From IMG/VR virus record IMGVR_UViG_3300043449_000692, positions 32,212-96,211 of that record: DNA of 64,000 bases, one strand, 5' to 3'. The translations under genes and the position numbers were made by a program. The notes under the pieces were generated by a model, which worked only from the letters and a program-made list of their open reading frames with translations, searched no databases and was not told where the DNA came from. Of the stretch, positions 23,959-32,473 are shown one piece after another. This stretch comes from a virus. The first letter of the stretch is position 1. Each line of letters opens with the position of its first letter.

Positions 23959-24906
23959 TTATTTATGCGCTGCGATCCAGTCTTCAAGACGAACTTTGGG
24001 AGTCCATCCAAGATGTTCGCGCGCTTTGCTGGCATTTGCTAGAGTGATACGAGCCTCGCCTTGGCGAGGAGGAATGTTTACTGCTTCCCCACCCATCATG
24101 GATACTATTTCATTCACGGAGTGATTGCGTCCAGTTCCTATGTTGTAAATCTGACCCCACTCCCAATTTGTATAAACTTGGCAACTTCCAACATCACGAA
24201 TATTGTATTCTGGAGAGGTGAACGCTGATGCCTTGATATTGGCTTCCACCACATCACTAACATGAGTGAAATCTCTCCGCTGATTGCCGTCACCCACGAT
24301 GGTCATGGGTTCTCCTGCGGCTCGTTGACGCAGGAATATACCGATCACTGGAGCGTACTGACCACGGAGCGGCTGACGCTCACCGTACACATTGAAATAA
24401 CGGAATATGATGGTCTGTAGTCCGTACAGTTTAGAGTACATCTTGCACAACTCTTCGCCTCCCACCTTGCTGACTGAATACGGATTCAGACAGTCGTTGG
24501 GCATGGTTTCAACAAGCGGAGGTGTGTTCTTCAGCCCGTATGCCGATGATGTGGACGAGTAGATTACTCGCTTGACACCGCAGACCCGAGCGCACTGCAA
24601 CACGCTAGCCGTGCCAAGCATATTGGCTTCCACCGCCTTGAGTGGATCAACAATACACGGTTGAATTCGCGCTTCAGCAGCAAGGTGAAAAACCGTGTCC
24701 ACACCCTCGTACAGTCTACGAACCATAGTGTAGTCATTGATGTCGTACTTGTAGTTCTTGGCAGCAGGATTCCAATAGAACTGATCATGTGCATCCGATG
24801 ATTCGTTGTCAATCACCGTGACATCGTGACCGTCTGCAACCAACCGATCTACAAGATTTGATCCAATGAATCCTGCTCCACCAGTTACTAGTGCTTTCAT
24901 TTCCAT
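23959..24906 (-). CDS. NAD-dependent nucleotide-sugar epimerase/dehydratase
   Basis: A 315-residue (or 313 from ATG 24900, which forms ATGA with the upstream stop) extended short-chain dehydrogenase. The NAD site is ALVTGGAGFIGSNLVDRL. VIYSSTSSAYG and the catalytic NPYSVSKVGGEE (YxxxK) follow, with later IFRYFNVYGERQ and IYNIGTG. It is typical of UDP-glucose/UDP-GlcNAc 4-epimerases and related enzymes; the exact substrate is not readable. It is the last gene of the sugar block and probably makes an activated sugar for the adjacent transferases. Confidence 0.88.
   Translation of the reverse strand: MEMKALVTGGAGFIGSNLVDRLVADGHDVTVIDNESSDAHDQFYWNPAAKNYKYDINDYTMVRRLYEGVDTVFHLAAEARIQPCIVDPLKAVEANMLGTASVLQCARVCGVKRVIYSSTSSAYGLKNTPPLVETMPNDCLNPYSVSKVGGEELCKMYSKLYGLQTIIFRYFNVYGERQPLRGQYAPVIGIFLRQRAAGEPMTIVGDGNQRRDFTHVSDVVEANIKASAFTSPEYNIRDVGSCQVYTNWEWGQIYNIGTGRNHSVNEIVSMMGGEAVNIPPRQGEARITLANASKAREHLGWTPKVRLEDWIAAHK
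23960..23967 (-). promoter_or_regulatory. Late-promoter-like element CATAAATA
   Basis: CATAAATA, one base off the T4 late consensus TATAAATA, lies 23 bases before the ATG at 23936. It overlaps the epimerase stop codon. An AAGGAG SD lies between. This would make the TPR glycosyltransferase, the 43-aa peptide and two structural-like genes a late unit. Confidence 0.6.
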
Positions 24907-25499
24907 TCACTCCAATTGATATTGAGTTCTTTGAGCGACCGTCTAATGTATCTTTCTGTTTCAGCATGACCAGGAACAAATTTTGAATGAAATTCAACGA
25001 TCAATCGGTCTATAAATCGTATAGTTCCTGTGTTGATCATTTTACAAAGAATAGCGTATTCTGCACCCTCAACATCCAACTTCATAATGATTTTTGGAGG
25101 ATGAGCCTTTCCATTCACATAGGTTTCATACAAATCTCTGATGAAATCTGATGTATCTATCGTAGTTCGCTCAATCAACTCTCCATGAATGGGAATAGAA
25201 AACTCGTTACTAGGAATTAGAGTGGATGTAGTTCCGTCTTTTTCTCCATATGCATCAGTCTGCATTCTAAAAGTTACTGATTGAACGCGATCATATAGAG
25301 GAGAATCGGAAAGCGTGATGTCGTAATCACCCCATCGTTTATGTTCTATGCTGTGTTTAAGTTTTGAAAAAGCCACAAAATTTGGTTCGAACATGAAAAC
25401 TTTACAAGGCAAGGTAATGAGTCCATTACTACGGATCTCATCAAATCCTTCTCCCCAATGAGATCCCCCATCAATAAAAATGGTAGAGTACTCATCCAT
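24897..25499 (-). CDS. FkbM-type sugar O-methyltransferase
   Basis: A 200-residue AdoMet-dependent methyltransferase of the FkbM family. An N-terminal IFIDGGSHWGEG is the AdoMet-binding loop, KVFMFEPN the acidic strand end, and IIMKLDVEGAEYAIL the family hallmark. LIVEFHSKFV follows. FkbM proteins near glycosyltransferases usually methylate sugar hydroxyls. ATG 25499 lies inside the end of the fcl gene (8-base overlap) and its stop forms ATGA with the epimerase. It probably caps or decorates the phage-directed glycan. Confidence 0.85.
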   Translation of the reverse strand: MDEYSTIFIDGGSHWGEGFDEIRSNGLITLPCKVFMFEPNFVAFSKLKHSIEHKRWGDYDITLSDSPLYDRVQSVTFRMQTDAYGEKDGTTSTLIPSNEFSIPIHGELIERTTIDTSDFIRDLYETYVNGKAHPPKIIMKLDVEGAEYAILCKMINTGTIRFIDRLIVEFHSKFVPGHAETERYIRRSLKELNINWSEWK

Positions 25500-26454
25500 A
25501 GTGCTTTGGATTGTTTAGGATAAACTCCATGTTTTCAACATACCACTGATAGGTCATCTTGATACCATCATATAGATTGATCTTGGGAAACCATCCCATC
25601 TTCTTTATTTTGTTGATGTTCAATGGACGCTTCATGGTTCCATTTGGTTTTGTCGTATCCCAAATGATTTCTCCCTGAAATCCGACTATCTCCTTCACCA
25701 TCTCTGCTACCTCTTTGATTGTGTATTCCACTCCACTGCTGATATTGATGATCTCGTGATGATCGTATTTCTGCATGACTTCAAAACAGGCTGAAGACAA
25801 GTCATCAATATACAGAAACTCTCTCTCTGGGCTGCCATCACCCCAACACTGAATCTTGTCCTTACCTTCAAGTTTGGCAGAGTAGAACTTCTGTATCAAA
25901 CCAGATATGACATGACTGTTTTGTGGATGGAAGTTGTCGCCAGGACCGTACAGATTAGACGGCATTACAGACACGGCATTGAATCCATACTGCTTGCGAT
26001 AGAATTCACACATCTTTATGCCGCATATCTTTGCGATTGCATACGCTTCATTGGTTGTCTCTAGAGGACCAGTCATAAGATGGTTCTCTCGGATGGGCAA
26101 TTGCGATTCCTTTGGATAAATGCAAACAGATCCCAAAAATAGGAACTTTTTCACACCTGTTTCATAGGAACTTTGAATCAGATTGCTCTGTATCATTATG
26201 TTGTCGTATATGAACTCAGCGGGGTATGTGCTATTGGCAAGTATGCCACCAACCTTTGCAGCAGCATCAAATACAAACTCGGGCTTTTCTTGGAGGAAAA
26301 ACTCTCGCACAGCCTGCTGATTGCGAAGATCCAATTCTTTCCTAGAACGAACAACCAAATTCGTAAATCCTTTGCTCTCCAAACAGCGAAGGATCGAAGA
26401 GCCAGCAAGACCGCGATGACCCGCTACAAAAATCTTGGAGTTAGTTTCCATCAT
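25492..26454 (-). CDS. fcl: GDP-L-fucose synthase
   Basis: A 320-residue epimerase-reductase that converts GDP-4-keto-6-deoxymannose to GDP-L-fucose. KIFVAGHRGLAGSSILR is the NADP-binding signature specific to this family. FDAAAKVGGILAN, FLFLGSVCIYPKE, the catalytic YAIAKICGIKMCE (YxxxK) and PSNLYGPGDNFHPQNSHV all match GDP-fucose synthases. Its substrate is made by the phage gmd at 10129-11124. ATG 26454 (or 26451) follows the 116-aa gene after a 2-base gap. Confidence 0.95.
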   Translation of the reverse strand: MMETNSKIFVAGHRGLAGSSILRCLESKGFTNLVVRSRKELDLRNQQAVREFFLQEKPEFVFDAAAKVGGILANSTYPAEFIYDNIMIQSNLIQSSYETGVKKFLFLGSVCIYPKESQLPIRENHLMTGPLETTNEAYAIAKICGIKMCEFYRKQYGFNAVSVMPSNLYGPGDNFHPQNSHVISGLIQKFYSAKLEGKDKIQCWGDGSPEREFLYIDDLSSACFEVMQKYDHHEIINISSGVEYTIKEVAEMVKEIVGFQGEIIWDTTKPNGTMKRPLNINKIKKMGWFPKINLYDGIKMTYQWYVENMEFILNNPKHYG

Positions 26455-26456
26455 TA

Positions 26457-26807
26457 TCAGTTACCTTTGTAAATCTTTACGGAATCTTCAGTCAAAGACC
26501 TACCATTCAATATCGCGGCATCCACCATGCGATTGATAGCCTGAATATACTGTGGTCGCTTTTGCTTGAAGCAGGTGTCGATTTTTCTCTTCAGAGAGGC
26601 AACTTCTTCATCTGTTTTTGCAACACCGATCATGTCTTCCAAAAACCATGTTCTGATGTGTAGTATACACAGTTTTTCAATAACTTCTCCCAAATTATCT
26701 GTTGCAACTAGATCGTTTGGTAGATCAGGAATCCCATCAGCGTTCAGTGTTTCTCTAATCTTTTCATTCATAGCGGCTTCAATCACACTAGCAATATCAA
26801 TACTCAT
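26457..26807 (-). CDS. DUF4254-like helical protein, 116 aa
   Basis: An all-helical protein with IRTWFLEDMIGVAKTDEEV followed by LKRKIDTCFKQKRPQYIQAI. This spacing (W-x-x-E-D, then K-R-x-I-D and a basic residue) resembles DUF4254 proteins, which are often found beside bacterial glycosyltransferases and whose role is unknown. The match is from memory and should be treated as tentative. An aaagga SD precedes ATG 26807 (or the ATG reached through gtATG). It lies within the sugar block, so a helper role in glycan assembly is reasonable. Confidence 0.6.
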   Translation of the reverse strand: MSIDIASVIEAAMNEKIRETLNADGIPDLPNDLVATDNLGEVIEKLCILHIRTWFLEDMIGVAKTDEEVASLKRKIDTCFKQKRPQYIQAINRMVDAAILNGRSLTEDSVKIYKGN

Positions 26808-26825
26808 AACAATCCTTTCGTTAGA

Positions 26826-27584
26826 TTAAATCAAAACAGTCCAGTCTTTACTGGTTGCATTCTTACCATGCCCACAAAACGAAAACATATTTTCGGCTTG
26901 ACGCACATACCAATGGATAAACAGACGAACTCTGTCTGTATTTAGTGTCTCTATGTAAGCCCTGAATGAACTTTCCATCAAATGTACCTGTGTTGCTCGC
27001 TCTAGTATGAGTCCAAAGTTCAAAATAGATTCCGAAACATCGTTCTCTATTACCTTTAGGTTTTCAGAGTTGTACTTGGATACCCTGGAATAATCAATCA
27101 GTCTTCCTCTAGATGAATCACCATGTACGAATATGTACGGTACATTGTCAGGATTCAATTTTTTGTAGACACGCTCTTCTTCTTCATAGTCTCTTTCATA
27201 CTTAAATTGGGTATATCTGACAGAAAAATCATATCCGAGAGCAGCGTAAAATCGTTGGTGACAATCAAACTGTGGAAACGCCTGCTGCAATTTCCAGTAG
27301 TTTTCGTGACCAACAATAAGGGTGTGACTTGGTGCTAATGTTGATACAAGTCTATCGACCTCTTTTCGCTCACCCTCTCCATCAAACTCTCCTGCGGTAG
27401 AAACAGAAACACATTGTATCTTTGGTTCGTCACGATACATTGTCGATACAGTTTGAAGATGCTGCTTCTTGACAACAAGATACAGTTTTTCAAAATCGTT
27501 GTCGAACAATATCTTTCGAACCAATCCGTTACAGGATATACAGTCTCCAAGACCAAGATGATGATACAGCAGAAGGGTTTTCAT
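26826..27584 (-). CDS. Putative glycosyltransferase, GT9-like
   Basis: A 252-residue protein beginning MKTLLLYHHLGLGDCISCNG. The H-x-G-L-G-D motif followed by a small residue cluster is the opening of GT-B heptosyltransferase-like (GT9) and related phage or bacterial proteins. A second Rossmann-like half has PYIFVHGDSSRG and ILERATQVHLMESSF, fitting the sugar-nucleotide side. It is shorter than typical GT9 enzymes (about 330-350), so it may be a reduced form. It begins 2 bases after the stop of the preceding gene. Acceptor and donor are unknown. Confidence 0.65.
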   Translation of the reverse strand: MKTLLLYHHLGLGDCISCNGLVRKILFDNDFEKLYLVVKKQHLQTVSTMYRDEPKIQCVSVSTAGEFDGEGERKEVDRLVSTLAPSHTLIVGHENYWKLQQAFPQFDCHQRFYAALGYDFSVRYTQFKYERDYEEEERVYKKLNPDNVPYIFVHGDSSRGRLIDYSRVSKYNSENLKVIENDVSESILNFGLILERATQVHLMESSFRAYIETLNTDRVRLFIHWYVRQAENMFSFCGHGKNATSKDWTVLI

Positions 27585-27586
27585 TA

Positions 27587-28351
27587 TCAGTTCCTATTGT
27601 TGTGGAGATCAACAAAAAACCAATCATCAGCAGAACCGTGTTGTCTCCTCCAATTATTCCCCCATTGAGTAAAATCATCAACACAAGTAACGGAATGGAG
27701 TTTGCACATCACACTCCATATGGATTGATCATGTCTATTTTCGCAAAATCCTTCTACTTCTTTTTGATGCGTACTGGGACTATCATCCACCAAATTTTTC
27801 ATGCAGGCGTACTGCAAGCAGTCTTTTATGAATTTTTTAGCAAACGCAGTTCCTCGCATCAATTTGAATCCAGATTGTATTTGCTGTGTGTTCTTTATTT
27901 TGTTTCTCTTCTCTTCTTCGAGCGAATCAACGCCAAGAACTCTGAACACATCGGATTTTGTCCACTTCCATTCAACATGGTAGTCTGGTCTATCTGGAGT
28001 CAAAAAACAAATCACACCCTTTGGATCATTCATAACCAAATCAAAAAGAGGTTGTGCAGGCTTGATGAAATTGGCATCACAGTCACAATACATCAATATG
28101 TCGGTTTCCTTCAGACCAGACAGTATCTTGTCTTGGAAATAATATTTCCACAACCCGTATCCAGCCAGTCTCTTGCAGTCTAGTATGTGTTTATTAGATT
28201 CGTAAAAGTTAGGATCAATATTCTCTCTCTTCATCTGATAAACGATGTTGAACCCCGCAAGCAAAGCGCACTGAGAGTTCTTTGATTGGGATTGATAGAA
28301 CCCTCCATCTGCGTAATTCACCAGTATTTTTTTGTTTGATATGTTAGGCAT
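27587..28351 (-). CDS. Putative glycosyltransferase, paralogue A
   Basis: A 254-residue protein opening KKILVNYADGGFYQSQ, with GYGLWKYYFQDKIL, a D-x-D-type metal site in DILMYCDCDANF, then VICFLTPD and ENRHDQSIWSVMCK. The same landmarks in the same order occur in the gene 29941-30651, so the two are paralogues. The GT-A-like D-x-D after a hydrophobic strand and the H-D-Q-S segment point to a nucleotide-sugar transferase. It overlaps the GT25 gene by 8 bases. The family is not named with certainty. Confidence 0.7.
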   Translation of the reverse strand: MPNISNKKILVNYADGGFYQSQSKNSQCALLAGFNIVYQMKRENIDPNFYESNKHILDCKRLAGYGLWKYYFQDKILSGLKETDILMYCDCDANFIKPAQPLFDLVMNDPKGVICFLTPDRPDYHVEWKWTKSDVFRVLGVDSLEEEKRNKIKNTQQIQSGFKLMRGTAFAKKFIKDCLQYACMKNLVDDSPSTHQKEVEGFCENRHDQSIWSVMCKLHSVTCVDDFTQWGNNWRRQHGSADDWFFVDLHNNRN

Positions 28352-29153
28352 AGTCAGTCATCGTTGATTCTACCAGAGTTTCATGGAGTCGGAACACTTT
28401 GTTGCGACAAGACAGTATTCTACATCCAAGATCAGCCTGACACAAGCCAAAAAATTCATCTGCTGCACTGAATACTGTCTCGTAATCTGATATTGATCGT
28501 TTGATTTTTTCTAATCCTGATCTGCTTATCATGTATGCAGATGATCCGCTATACCACTGAACAGCGGTTTCGTATACTTCTTCATTGCGATACCCATCGG
28601 GACTAGCACTATAGTCACGATGGAAGCCTGTTCCCAACAAGAAAAAGTCAAACTCTTCTTTTAAGAATTGTGATAATGCGTTGGTCAAGAATTGGGATTC
28701 TCTGGACACTATATCCACATCGTCTTCAAGAATCAATGCATAATCGCATCCGCTATCATCAAATGCTTTTAAACACTTCATGTGAGATATACTACAACCA
28801 ATGGTTCCAAGATATAGAGCGGTTGTATACGGATTGTATCTGCTGCGAATCATTCCTGGCGGGATATACCTATAAACTTCTACTTGCCCGTCTGATGGGC
28901 GAGTATATTTGATGATGGTTGGTTTGACTACACCAAAAATTCGATCTCCACCCGCCAACACAACTTCATTTAGTTCAATTTCTTTTTCAGTATGATTGTC
29001 CAGCATATGCTTTCGATCTACGCCCTCACAGAAGTTTATTGGGAATCCAACATCCTTCATTTGGGAATCCACGCTCTTTTTTCTCTCTGGAGAGCGAAGC
29101 AAATTAATGCACAGAGGAAGAATAGTCTTTCCTTCGATGGTTGCAATATTCAT
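28344..29153 (-). CDS. GT25 family glycosyltransferase
   Basis: A 269-residue protein of the lipooligosaccharide glycosyltransferase family (GT25). The opening PLCINLLRSPERKKSVDSQM is typical, followed by INFCEGVD, LGTIGCSISHMKCLKAF and the metal-binding YALILEDDVDI. FFLLGTGFHRD and AYMISRSGLEKI follow. GT25 enzymes add galactose or related sugars to LPS cores, or to hydroxylysine of collagen in animals. Start ATG 29153 is in an ATGA overlap with the preceding gene. It is the clearest surface-glycan enzyme of the block. Confidence 0.88.
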   Translation of the reverse strand: MNIATIEGKTILPLCINLLRSPERKKSVDSQMKDVGFPINFCEGVDRKHMLDNHTEKEIELNEVVLAGGDRIFGVVKPTIIKYTRPSDGQVEVYRYIPPGMIRSRYNPYTTALYLGTIGCSISHMKCLKAFDDSGCDYALILEDDVDIVSRESQFLTNALSQFLKEEFDFFLLGTGFHRDYSASPDGYRNEEVYETAVQWYSGSSAYMISRSGLEKIKRSISDYETVFSAADEFFGLCQADLGCRILSCRNKVFRLHETLVESTMTDYA

Positions 29154-29944
29154 AGGGTGACCGTTTTTACTGATGCATCAAACATTCTCATACCACTGAA
29201 GACGAACCAAGACGCGAGATATCTCTCCATCAACCCACCCTGCTGCCTACAGGTCTTTGCAGGATCAAAGCAGTCAATGTTTTTGTTGTCTGCAACCCAA
29301 CGCAGATAGCACACCAAATCCTTGAACTCGTTTCTGCCTATGATGAATGACGAGCAAAGTGGCAACTTGTTTTCATCGTGGAGGAAAATATCGTACTGCG
29401 TCTTGCGTGTTCCGTAGTACTCGTTGAAGTGTTCAGCCATGACTGAATAGCAGGACGGCTGACCCTGCAAACGCTGTGGATCGGTATAATCCATGCAAGT
29501 GCGATTCACTGGTAGTTCATATTCGCGGATAGGAAATGTGCGTAGTGCAAAGTACTCACGATCACTACGGATTCCCTTTGAGCCTTGCAGTTTCCAGTCA
29601 AAGAAATCAAACACAGGCATACCAGAAAAGTCAATCTCCATGCCGTGATCATATTGCGTCATGCCAATCCAATCACCAGTAATAACGGAATCAAAGGTTG
29701 ATGGATCGGAAACAAGATTCAACAGGAATTCAAATTCAGCCCATCGCGGACCATACGGAACAAATCCTGATAGCGTATTTGCATCAAGCACAGCAGAACG
29801 AATCCAATCTCTTTTTACCGAGTATTCGTGGTTTCCTACTCGGACAAAGGTGAACTTGTGCCGAGACTCCTTGTACGGCTCGTAAATGTCTTCACGAAGC
29901 CCCTTGTGAAAGAGGCAGAACATCTGAATATTTGGAGTGGTCAT
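29150..29944 (-). CDS. DUF4422-like putative glycosyltransferase
   Basis: ATG 29944 (ATGA overlap with the upstream paralogue B) gives 264 residues. MFCLFHKGLREDIYEPY near the N-terminus, FVPYGPRWAEFEFL, YDHGMEIDFSGM and a C-terminal QGGLMERYLASWFVFSG are reminiscent of DUF4422 capsule-synthesis glycosyltransferases, which end with a recognisable E-R-x-x-x-x-W-x motif. The link is moderate and from memory. Cys-rich segments (NRTCMDY, QPSCYSV, LPLCSSF) are notable. It probably transfers a sugar in the same pathway as its neighbours. Confidence 0.6.
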   Translation of the reverse strand: MTTPNIQMFCLFHKGLREDIYEPYKESRHKFTFVRVGNHEYSVKRDWIRSAVLDANTLSGFVPYGPRWAEFEFLLNLVSDPSTFDSVITGDWIGMTQYDHGMEIDFSGMPVFDFFDWKLQGSKGIRSDREYFALRTFPIREYELPVNRTCMDYTDPQRLQGQPSCYSVMAEHFNEYYGTRKTQYDIFLHDENKLPLCSSFIIGRNEFKDLVCYLRWVADNKNIDCFDPAKTCRQQGGLMERYLASWFVFSGMRMFDASVKTVTL

Positions 29945-30651
29945 CGTGGATCTCGGGTGTGAAAAATGTATTGGTGTTCTTCCGTATTCTCGCCGTGTTG
30001 AACACCCCACTGTGTGGGATCAGGCAATATAGTGATCCCGTGCTTCTTTGTCAAGAGGCTCCATATGGATTGATCGTGGCGATGATCTTTGAAGTCGGGT
30101 TCAACCCATCCATCAGAGTTCGGAGAATCCGTGACCAAATGTGGATTGGTAGCCAAAGACAAGTATTCAGTCAACAATCCCCGTGCAAAATCAGTCCCTC
30201 TGAAGCACATGAAACTAGCCATTCGTTGGGGGCTATCGGTGTATTCTGAAGAATACATTCCCATATGCAGGAACAGATCCCGCTTCGTCCATAACCTTTC
30301 GGAATGCTTTCCTGCTAGAGTAAAACAAAGAACTCCTCGCTTGTCAGCCCGAACAGAATCAAAAACTGGTTCTATTCTACGCACAAAAACTGATCCAGAA
30401 TCAGCATAAAACAAGATATCATCTTCTCTCATGGTCTTCAAAATGCGTTGAATGAAATACGGCTTCCATAGCCAGTATCCAACACCTCTGCGCTGATTCA
30501 GAATATCACTGTGGCGTGTAGAAAAATCAGAGTCAATCTCATTCCGATTCATCTGATATACCACATTAAATCCTGCTGCAAGACCTGTCTGACTGTTCTT
30601 GAACTGAGACTCCAAGAATTTTCCGTCTGCGTAATTTAGAAGAATTTTCAC
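29941..30651 (-). CDS. Putative glycosyltransferase, paralogue B
   Basis: A 236-residue protein with the same plan as the gene at 27587-28351: KILLNYADGKFLESQFKNSQ, GYWLWKPYFIQRIL, DDILFYADSGSVF, VLCFTLAG and DHRHDQSIWSLLTK. In the metal-site segment the D-C-D of paralogue A is replaced by A-D-S-G-S, so catalysis may differ. The start codon is GTG 30651, sharing GTGA with the upstream stop. It sits between a GT2 and the DUF4422-like gene. The pair suggests duplication followed by divergence for two linkages. Confidence 0.7.
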   Translation of the reverse strand: MKILLNYADGKFLESQFKNSQTGLAAGFNVVYQMNRNEIDSDFSTRHSDILNQRRGVGYWLWKPYFIQRILKTMREDDILFYADSGSVFVRRIEPVFDSVRADKRGVLCFTLAGKHSERLWTKRDLFLHMGMYSSEYTDSPQRMASFMCFRGTDFARGLLTEYLSLATNPHLVTDSPNSDGWVEPDFKDHRHDQSIWSLLTKKHGITILPDPTQWGVQHGENTEEHQYIFHTRDPR

Positions 30652-31289
30652 TGCTGCTCCTGTGGAACAAGCGAAGCAGTGGTCTTTGAGTTGTAGATGT
30701 AGCCGTGCAAAGAATCATCAATGTGATGCTCGGTCTGAATCTTCGGATACAGACGCATGAGCCAGTCAATGTCTTCCGTGGACTGCCCATTGGCTCCGTA
30801 GACAGGATTGAATGCCTCGGTGATTGCAATGTCGCGCCGCCACAGGCACATATGGTAGGGAGGACGCTTGATGCCACCAAGGAATCCGTCTTCGTCCCGC
30901 CACAGATGACCGTGGGGGTTTCCGATACCGAACTCTACATCCATTGGCTCACCGTCAAGGTTGCACCACTGATTGAAAGTAATGCAGTCAACCCCTTCGT
31001 GTTCATCAATGGCTTGCAGAATCTTGCTCATGTAGTCCTTGCTCACGGCATCATCATCATCCAAGAAGGCGATATACTTGCCACGCGCTGACATGAGCAG
31101 GTCATTACGCTTTTCTGAAATGCTTTTGGAGCGGTTGTCTAGCATGACAAGGATTTCCACCGACTTCGGCTGTCCCGTGGCATCGGCTTGCTTCTGAAGA
31201 TGCTCCACAGCAGACTTCATGGATTCGATCCGCTCGGGAATGGACAGGATCAGAACACTGAACTTGATATCACTTGCTGGTACTGGCAT
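30648..31289 (-). CDS. Family 2 glycosyltransferase
   Basis: ATG 31289 (MPVPASDIKFSVLIL) gives 213 residues; the N-terminal extension of the longer ORF runs in the wrong frame across the upstream gene. KFSVLILSIPERIE, ILVMLDNRSKSISEKRN and the metal-binding YIAFLDDDDAVS are GT2 landmarks, followed by GQSTEDIDWLMRLY. The upstream gene overlaps by 20 bases, and GGAG lies about 10 bases before the start. It is a single GT-A domain without membrane helix, so probably a soluble enzyme acting on a nucleotide sugar or on a lipid-linked acceptor. Confidence 0.85.
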   Translation of the reverse strand: MPVPASDIKFSVLILSIPERIESMKSAVEHLQKQADATGQPKSVEILVMLDNRSKSISEKRNDLLMSARGKYIAFLDDDDAVSKDYMSKILQAIDEHEGVDCITFNQWCNLDGEPMDVEFGIGNPHGHLWRDEDGFLGGIKRPPYHMCLWRRDIAITEAFNPVYGANGQSTEDIDWLMRLYPKIQTEHHIDDSLHGYIYNSKTTASLVPQEQQ

Positions 31290-31974
31290 AGAACATAGTC
31301 TCCATGTCAAACTTGTTTGCGGCTCGCCGCTTGAAGGTTTCACCATCAACACCATACATTTCTTTGTTCTCATTCCTTGCATGGAGTTCGTCCCACGGTT
31401 CACCGCTCCACTGATGCTGAATGATACACAGGTCGCAGCGGCGCAGTTTACCCAATGCCATGCACACCTGTGTCTGCTCGTTGTCGCAGTACAGGGACTT
31501 GTATTCAGGGTTGTAGATGTAGCCGAAACGCTTGTATAGGGGGAAGCCCATGACCGTCAGAGTCATCAGGGGATCTTCCTTTGGGCGCAGACCGTCCCAG
31601 AACTTGATTGCACCGTCATAGTCGGGGAAAGCCTGCTCGTACACCTTGGCAATGATGTCATCGTAGCCCATCTGCACAGGAACCATGTCATCGGACGCAA
31701 GCAGCAGCACATCGCCGTCCACGCCCTCTAGGTTAGCGTTGCAGGCTTCGATCTTGCTCTTGGAGTGTCCGTAGAAGCACTCAATGTTTGCACAACGAGC
31801 GCGAGTGGCAATCCACTGCTGCATCTCGGGGGTGTTCATGGTGGCATCGTCCTCGTCCATCGTGACGATGAAACGCACATCATGCCGTCCGCTAAGGAAG
31901 GTAAGATAGCGCGTGAACACAGCCTTGAACTTGTCGGGACGATTACGGGTTGGAAACTTAATCACTAGTCTCAT
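31270..31974 (-). CDS. Putative family 2-like glycosyltransferase
   Basis: A 234-residue protein. LVIKFPTRNRPDKFKAVF, VRFIVTMDEDDATM, SKIEACNANLE and DVLLLASDDMVP follow the order of GT-A glycosyltransferases, with the final D-D as the likely metal site. WDGLRPKEDPLMTL and YNPEYKSLYCDNEQ follow. This is the first gene after regA (16-base gap), so the sugar block may be read from the same transcript as the clamp genes. Substrate unknown. Confidence 0.8.
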   Translation of the reverse strand: MRLVIKFPTRNRPDKFKAVFTRYLTFLSGRHDVRFIVTMDEDDATMNTPEMQQWIATRARCANIECFYGHSKSKIEACNANLEGVDGDVLLLASDDMVPVQMGYDDIIAKVYEQAFPDYDGAIKFWDGLRPKEDPLMTLTVMGFPLYKRFGYIYNPEYKSLYCDNEQTQVCMALGKLRRCDLCIIQHQWSGEPWDELHARNENKEMYGVDGETFKRRAANKFDMETMFYASTSK

Positions 31975-31990
31975 TATGAATATCTCTCTT

Positions 31991-32428
31991 TCACTCTTCG
32001 GGCTTCATGGTCTTCTTTGACCGTCCTATATGGTATTTAGGGCAGAGTTCCCACTCCCCCTTCTCCTTGAACGGAAGGATCTTTATTTTGTTGAGGGGAA
32101 CCTTGTCCGTGATCTTTGTCTTGTCCACGATCTTCACCAAGCCCCACTCCTCAAGCAGACACGCGATGGTGTTGCGCCGTCCAGTGTCTTCGGTGTTGAT
32201 GGAGGTTGGTAGATCATCAAGCGCAAACATCTCCTTGAAGTGGACAATGTAGTACTTGCCCTTCTTGTGGAGAATATGGCATGACTGCCACAACTTCTTT
32301 TCGGCTCGGGAAGATACGCCAATGCGGGTCAGCGTTTCACGGACTTTCAAGAAGTCATCAGGTTTCTGTAGCGTGACCTCAAGCAGATCCTTTGTCTCAA
32401 GGTCGATATAGCGTTCGTTTTGTTCCAT
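31991..32428 (-). CDS. regA: RegA translational repressor
   Basis: A 145-residue protein clearly of the RegA family. LLEVTLQKPDDFLKVRETLTR, LWQSCHILHKKGKYYIVHFKEM, CLLEEWGLVKIV and WELCPKYHIG align by pattern with T4 RegA (122 residues). It carries a short N-terminal and a Lys-rich C-terminal extension. RegA binds start regions of early mRNAs, including clamp and clamp-loader messages, and shuts down their translation. It lies directly after gp62, as in T4. A CTAAATA element is 37 bases before the ATG. Confidence 0.96.
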   Translation of the reverse strand: MEQNERYIDLETKDLLEVTLQKPDDFLKVRETLTRIGVSSRAEKKLWQSCHILHKKGKYYIVHFKEMFALDDLPTSINTEDTGRRNTIACLLEEWGLVKIVDKTKITDKVPLNKIKILPFKEKGEWELCPKYHIGRSKKTMKPEE

Positions 32429-32465
32429 GTTGCGTTCACTCCCAAATATTGAACAGACACGGAAC

Positions 32466-32472
32466 TATTTAG
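32466..32472 (-). promoter_or_regulatory. Possible late-type element before regA
   Basis: CTAAATA lies just after the gp62 stop, 37 bases before the regA ATG. Sequence and gap position match the other late-promoter-like sites. regA is an early/middle gene in T4, so this element would serve late expression of regA or of the sugar block that follows, or it may be chance. Confidence 0.35.
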
Positions 32473-32473
32473 A

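Noticed and set aside
22704-31974. DNA glucosylation system like that of T4
   Set aside because: No dCMP hydroxymethylase or T4-type alpha/beta glucosyltransferase is visible in the window. The transferases look like surface-glycan enzymes.
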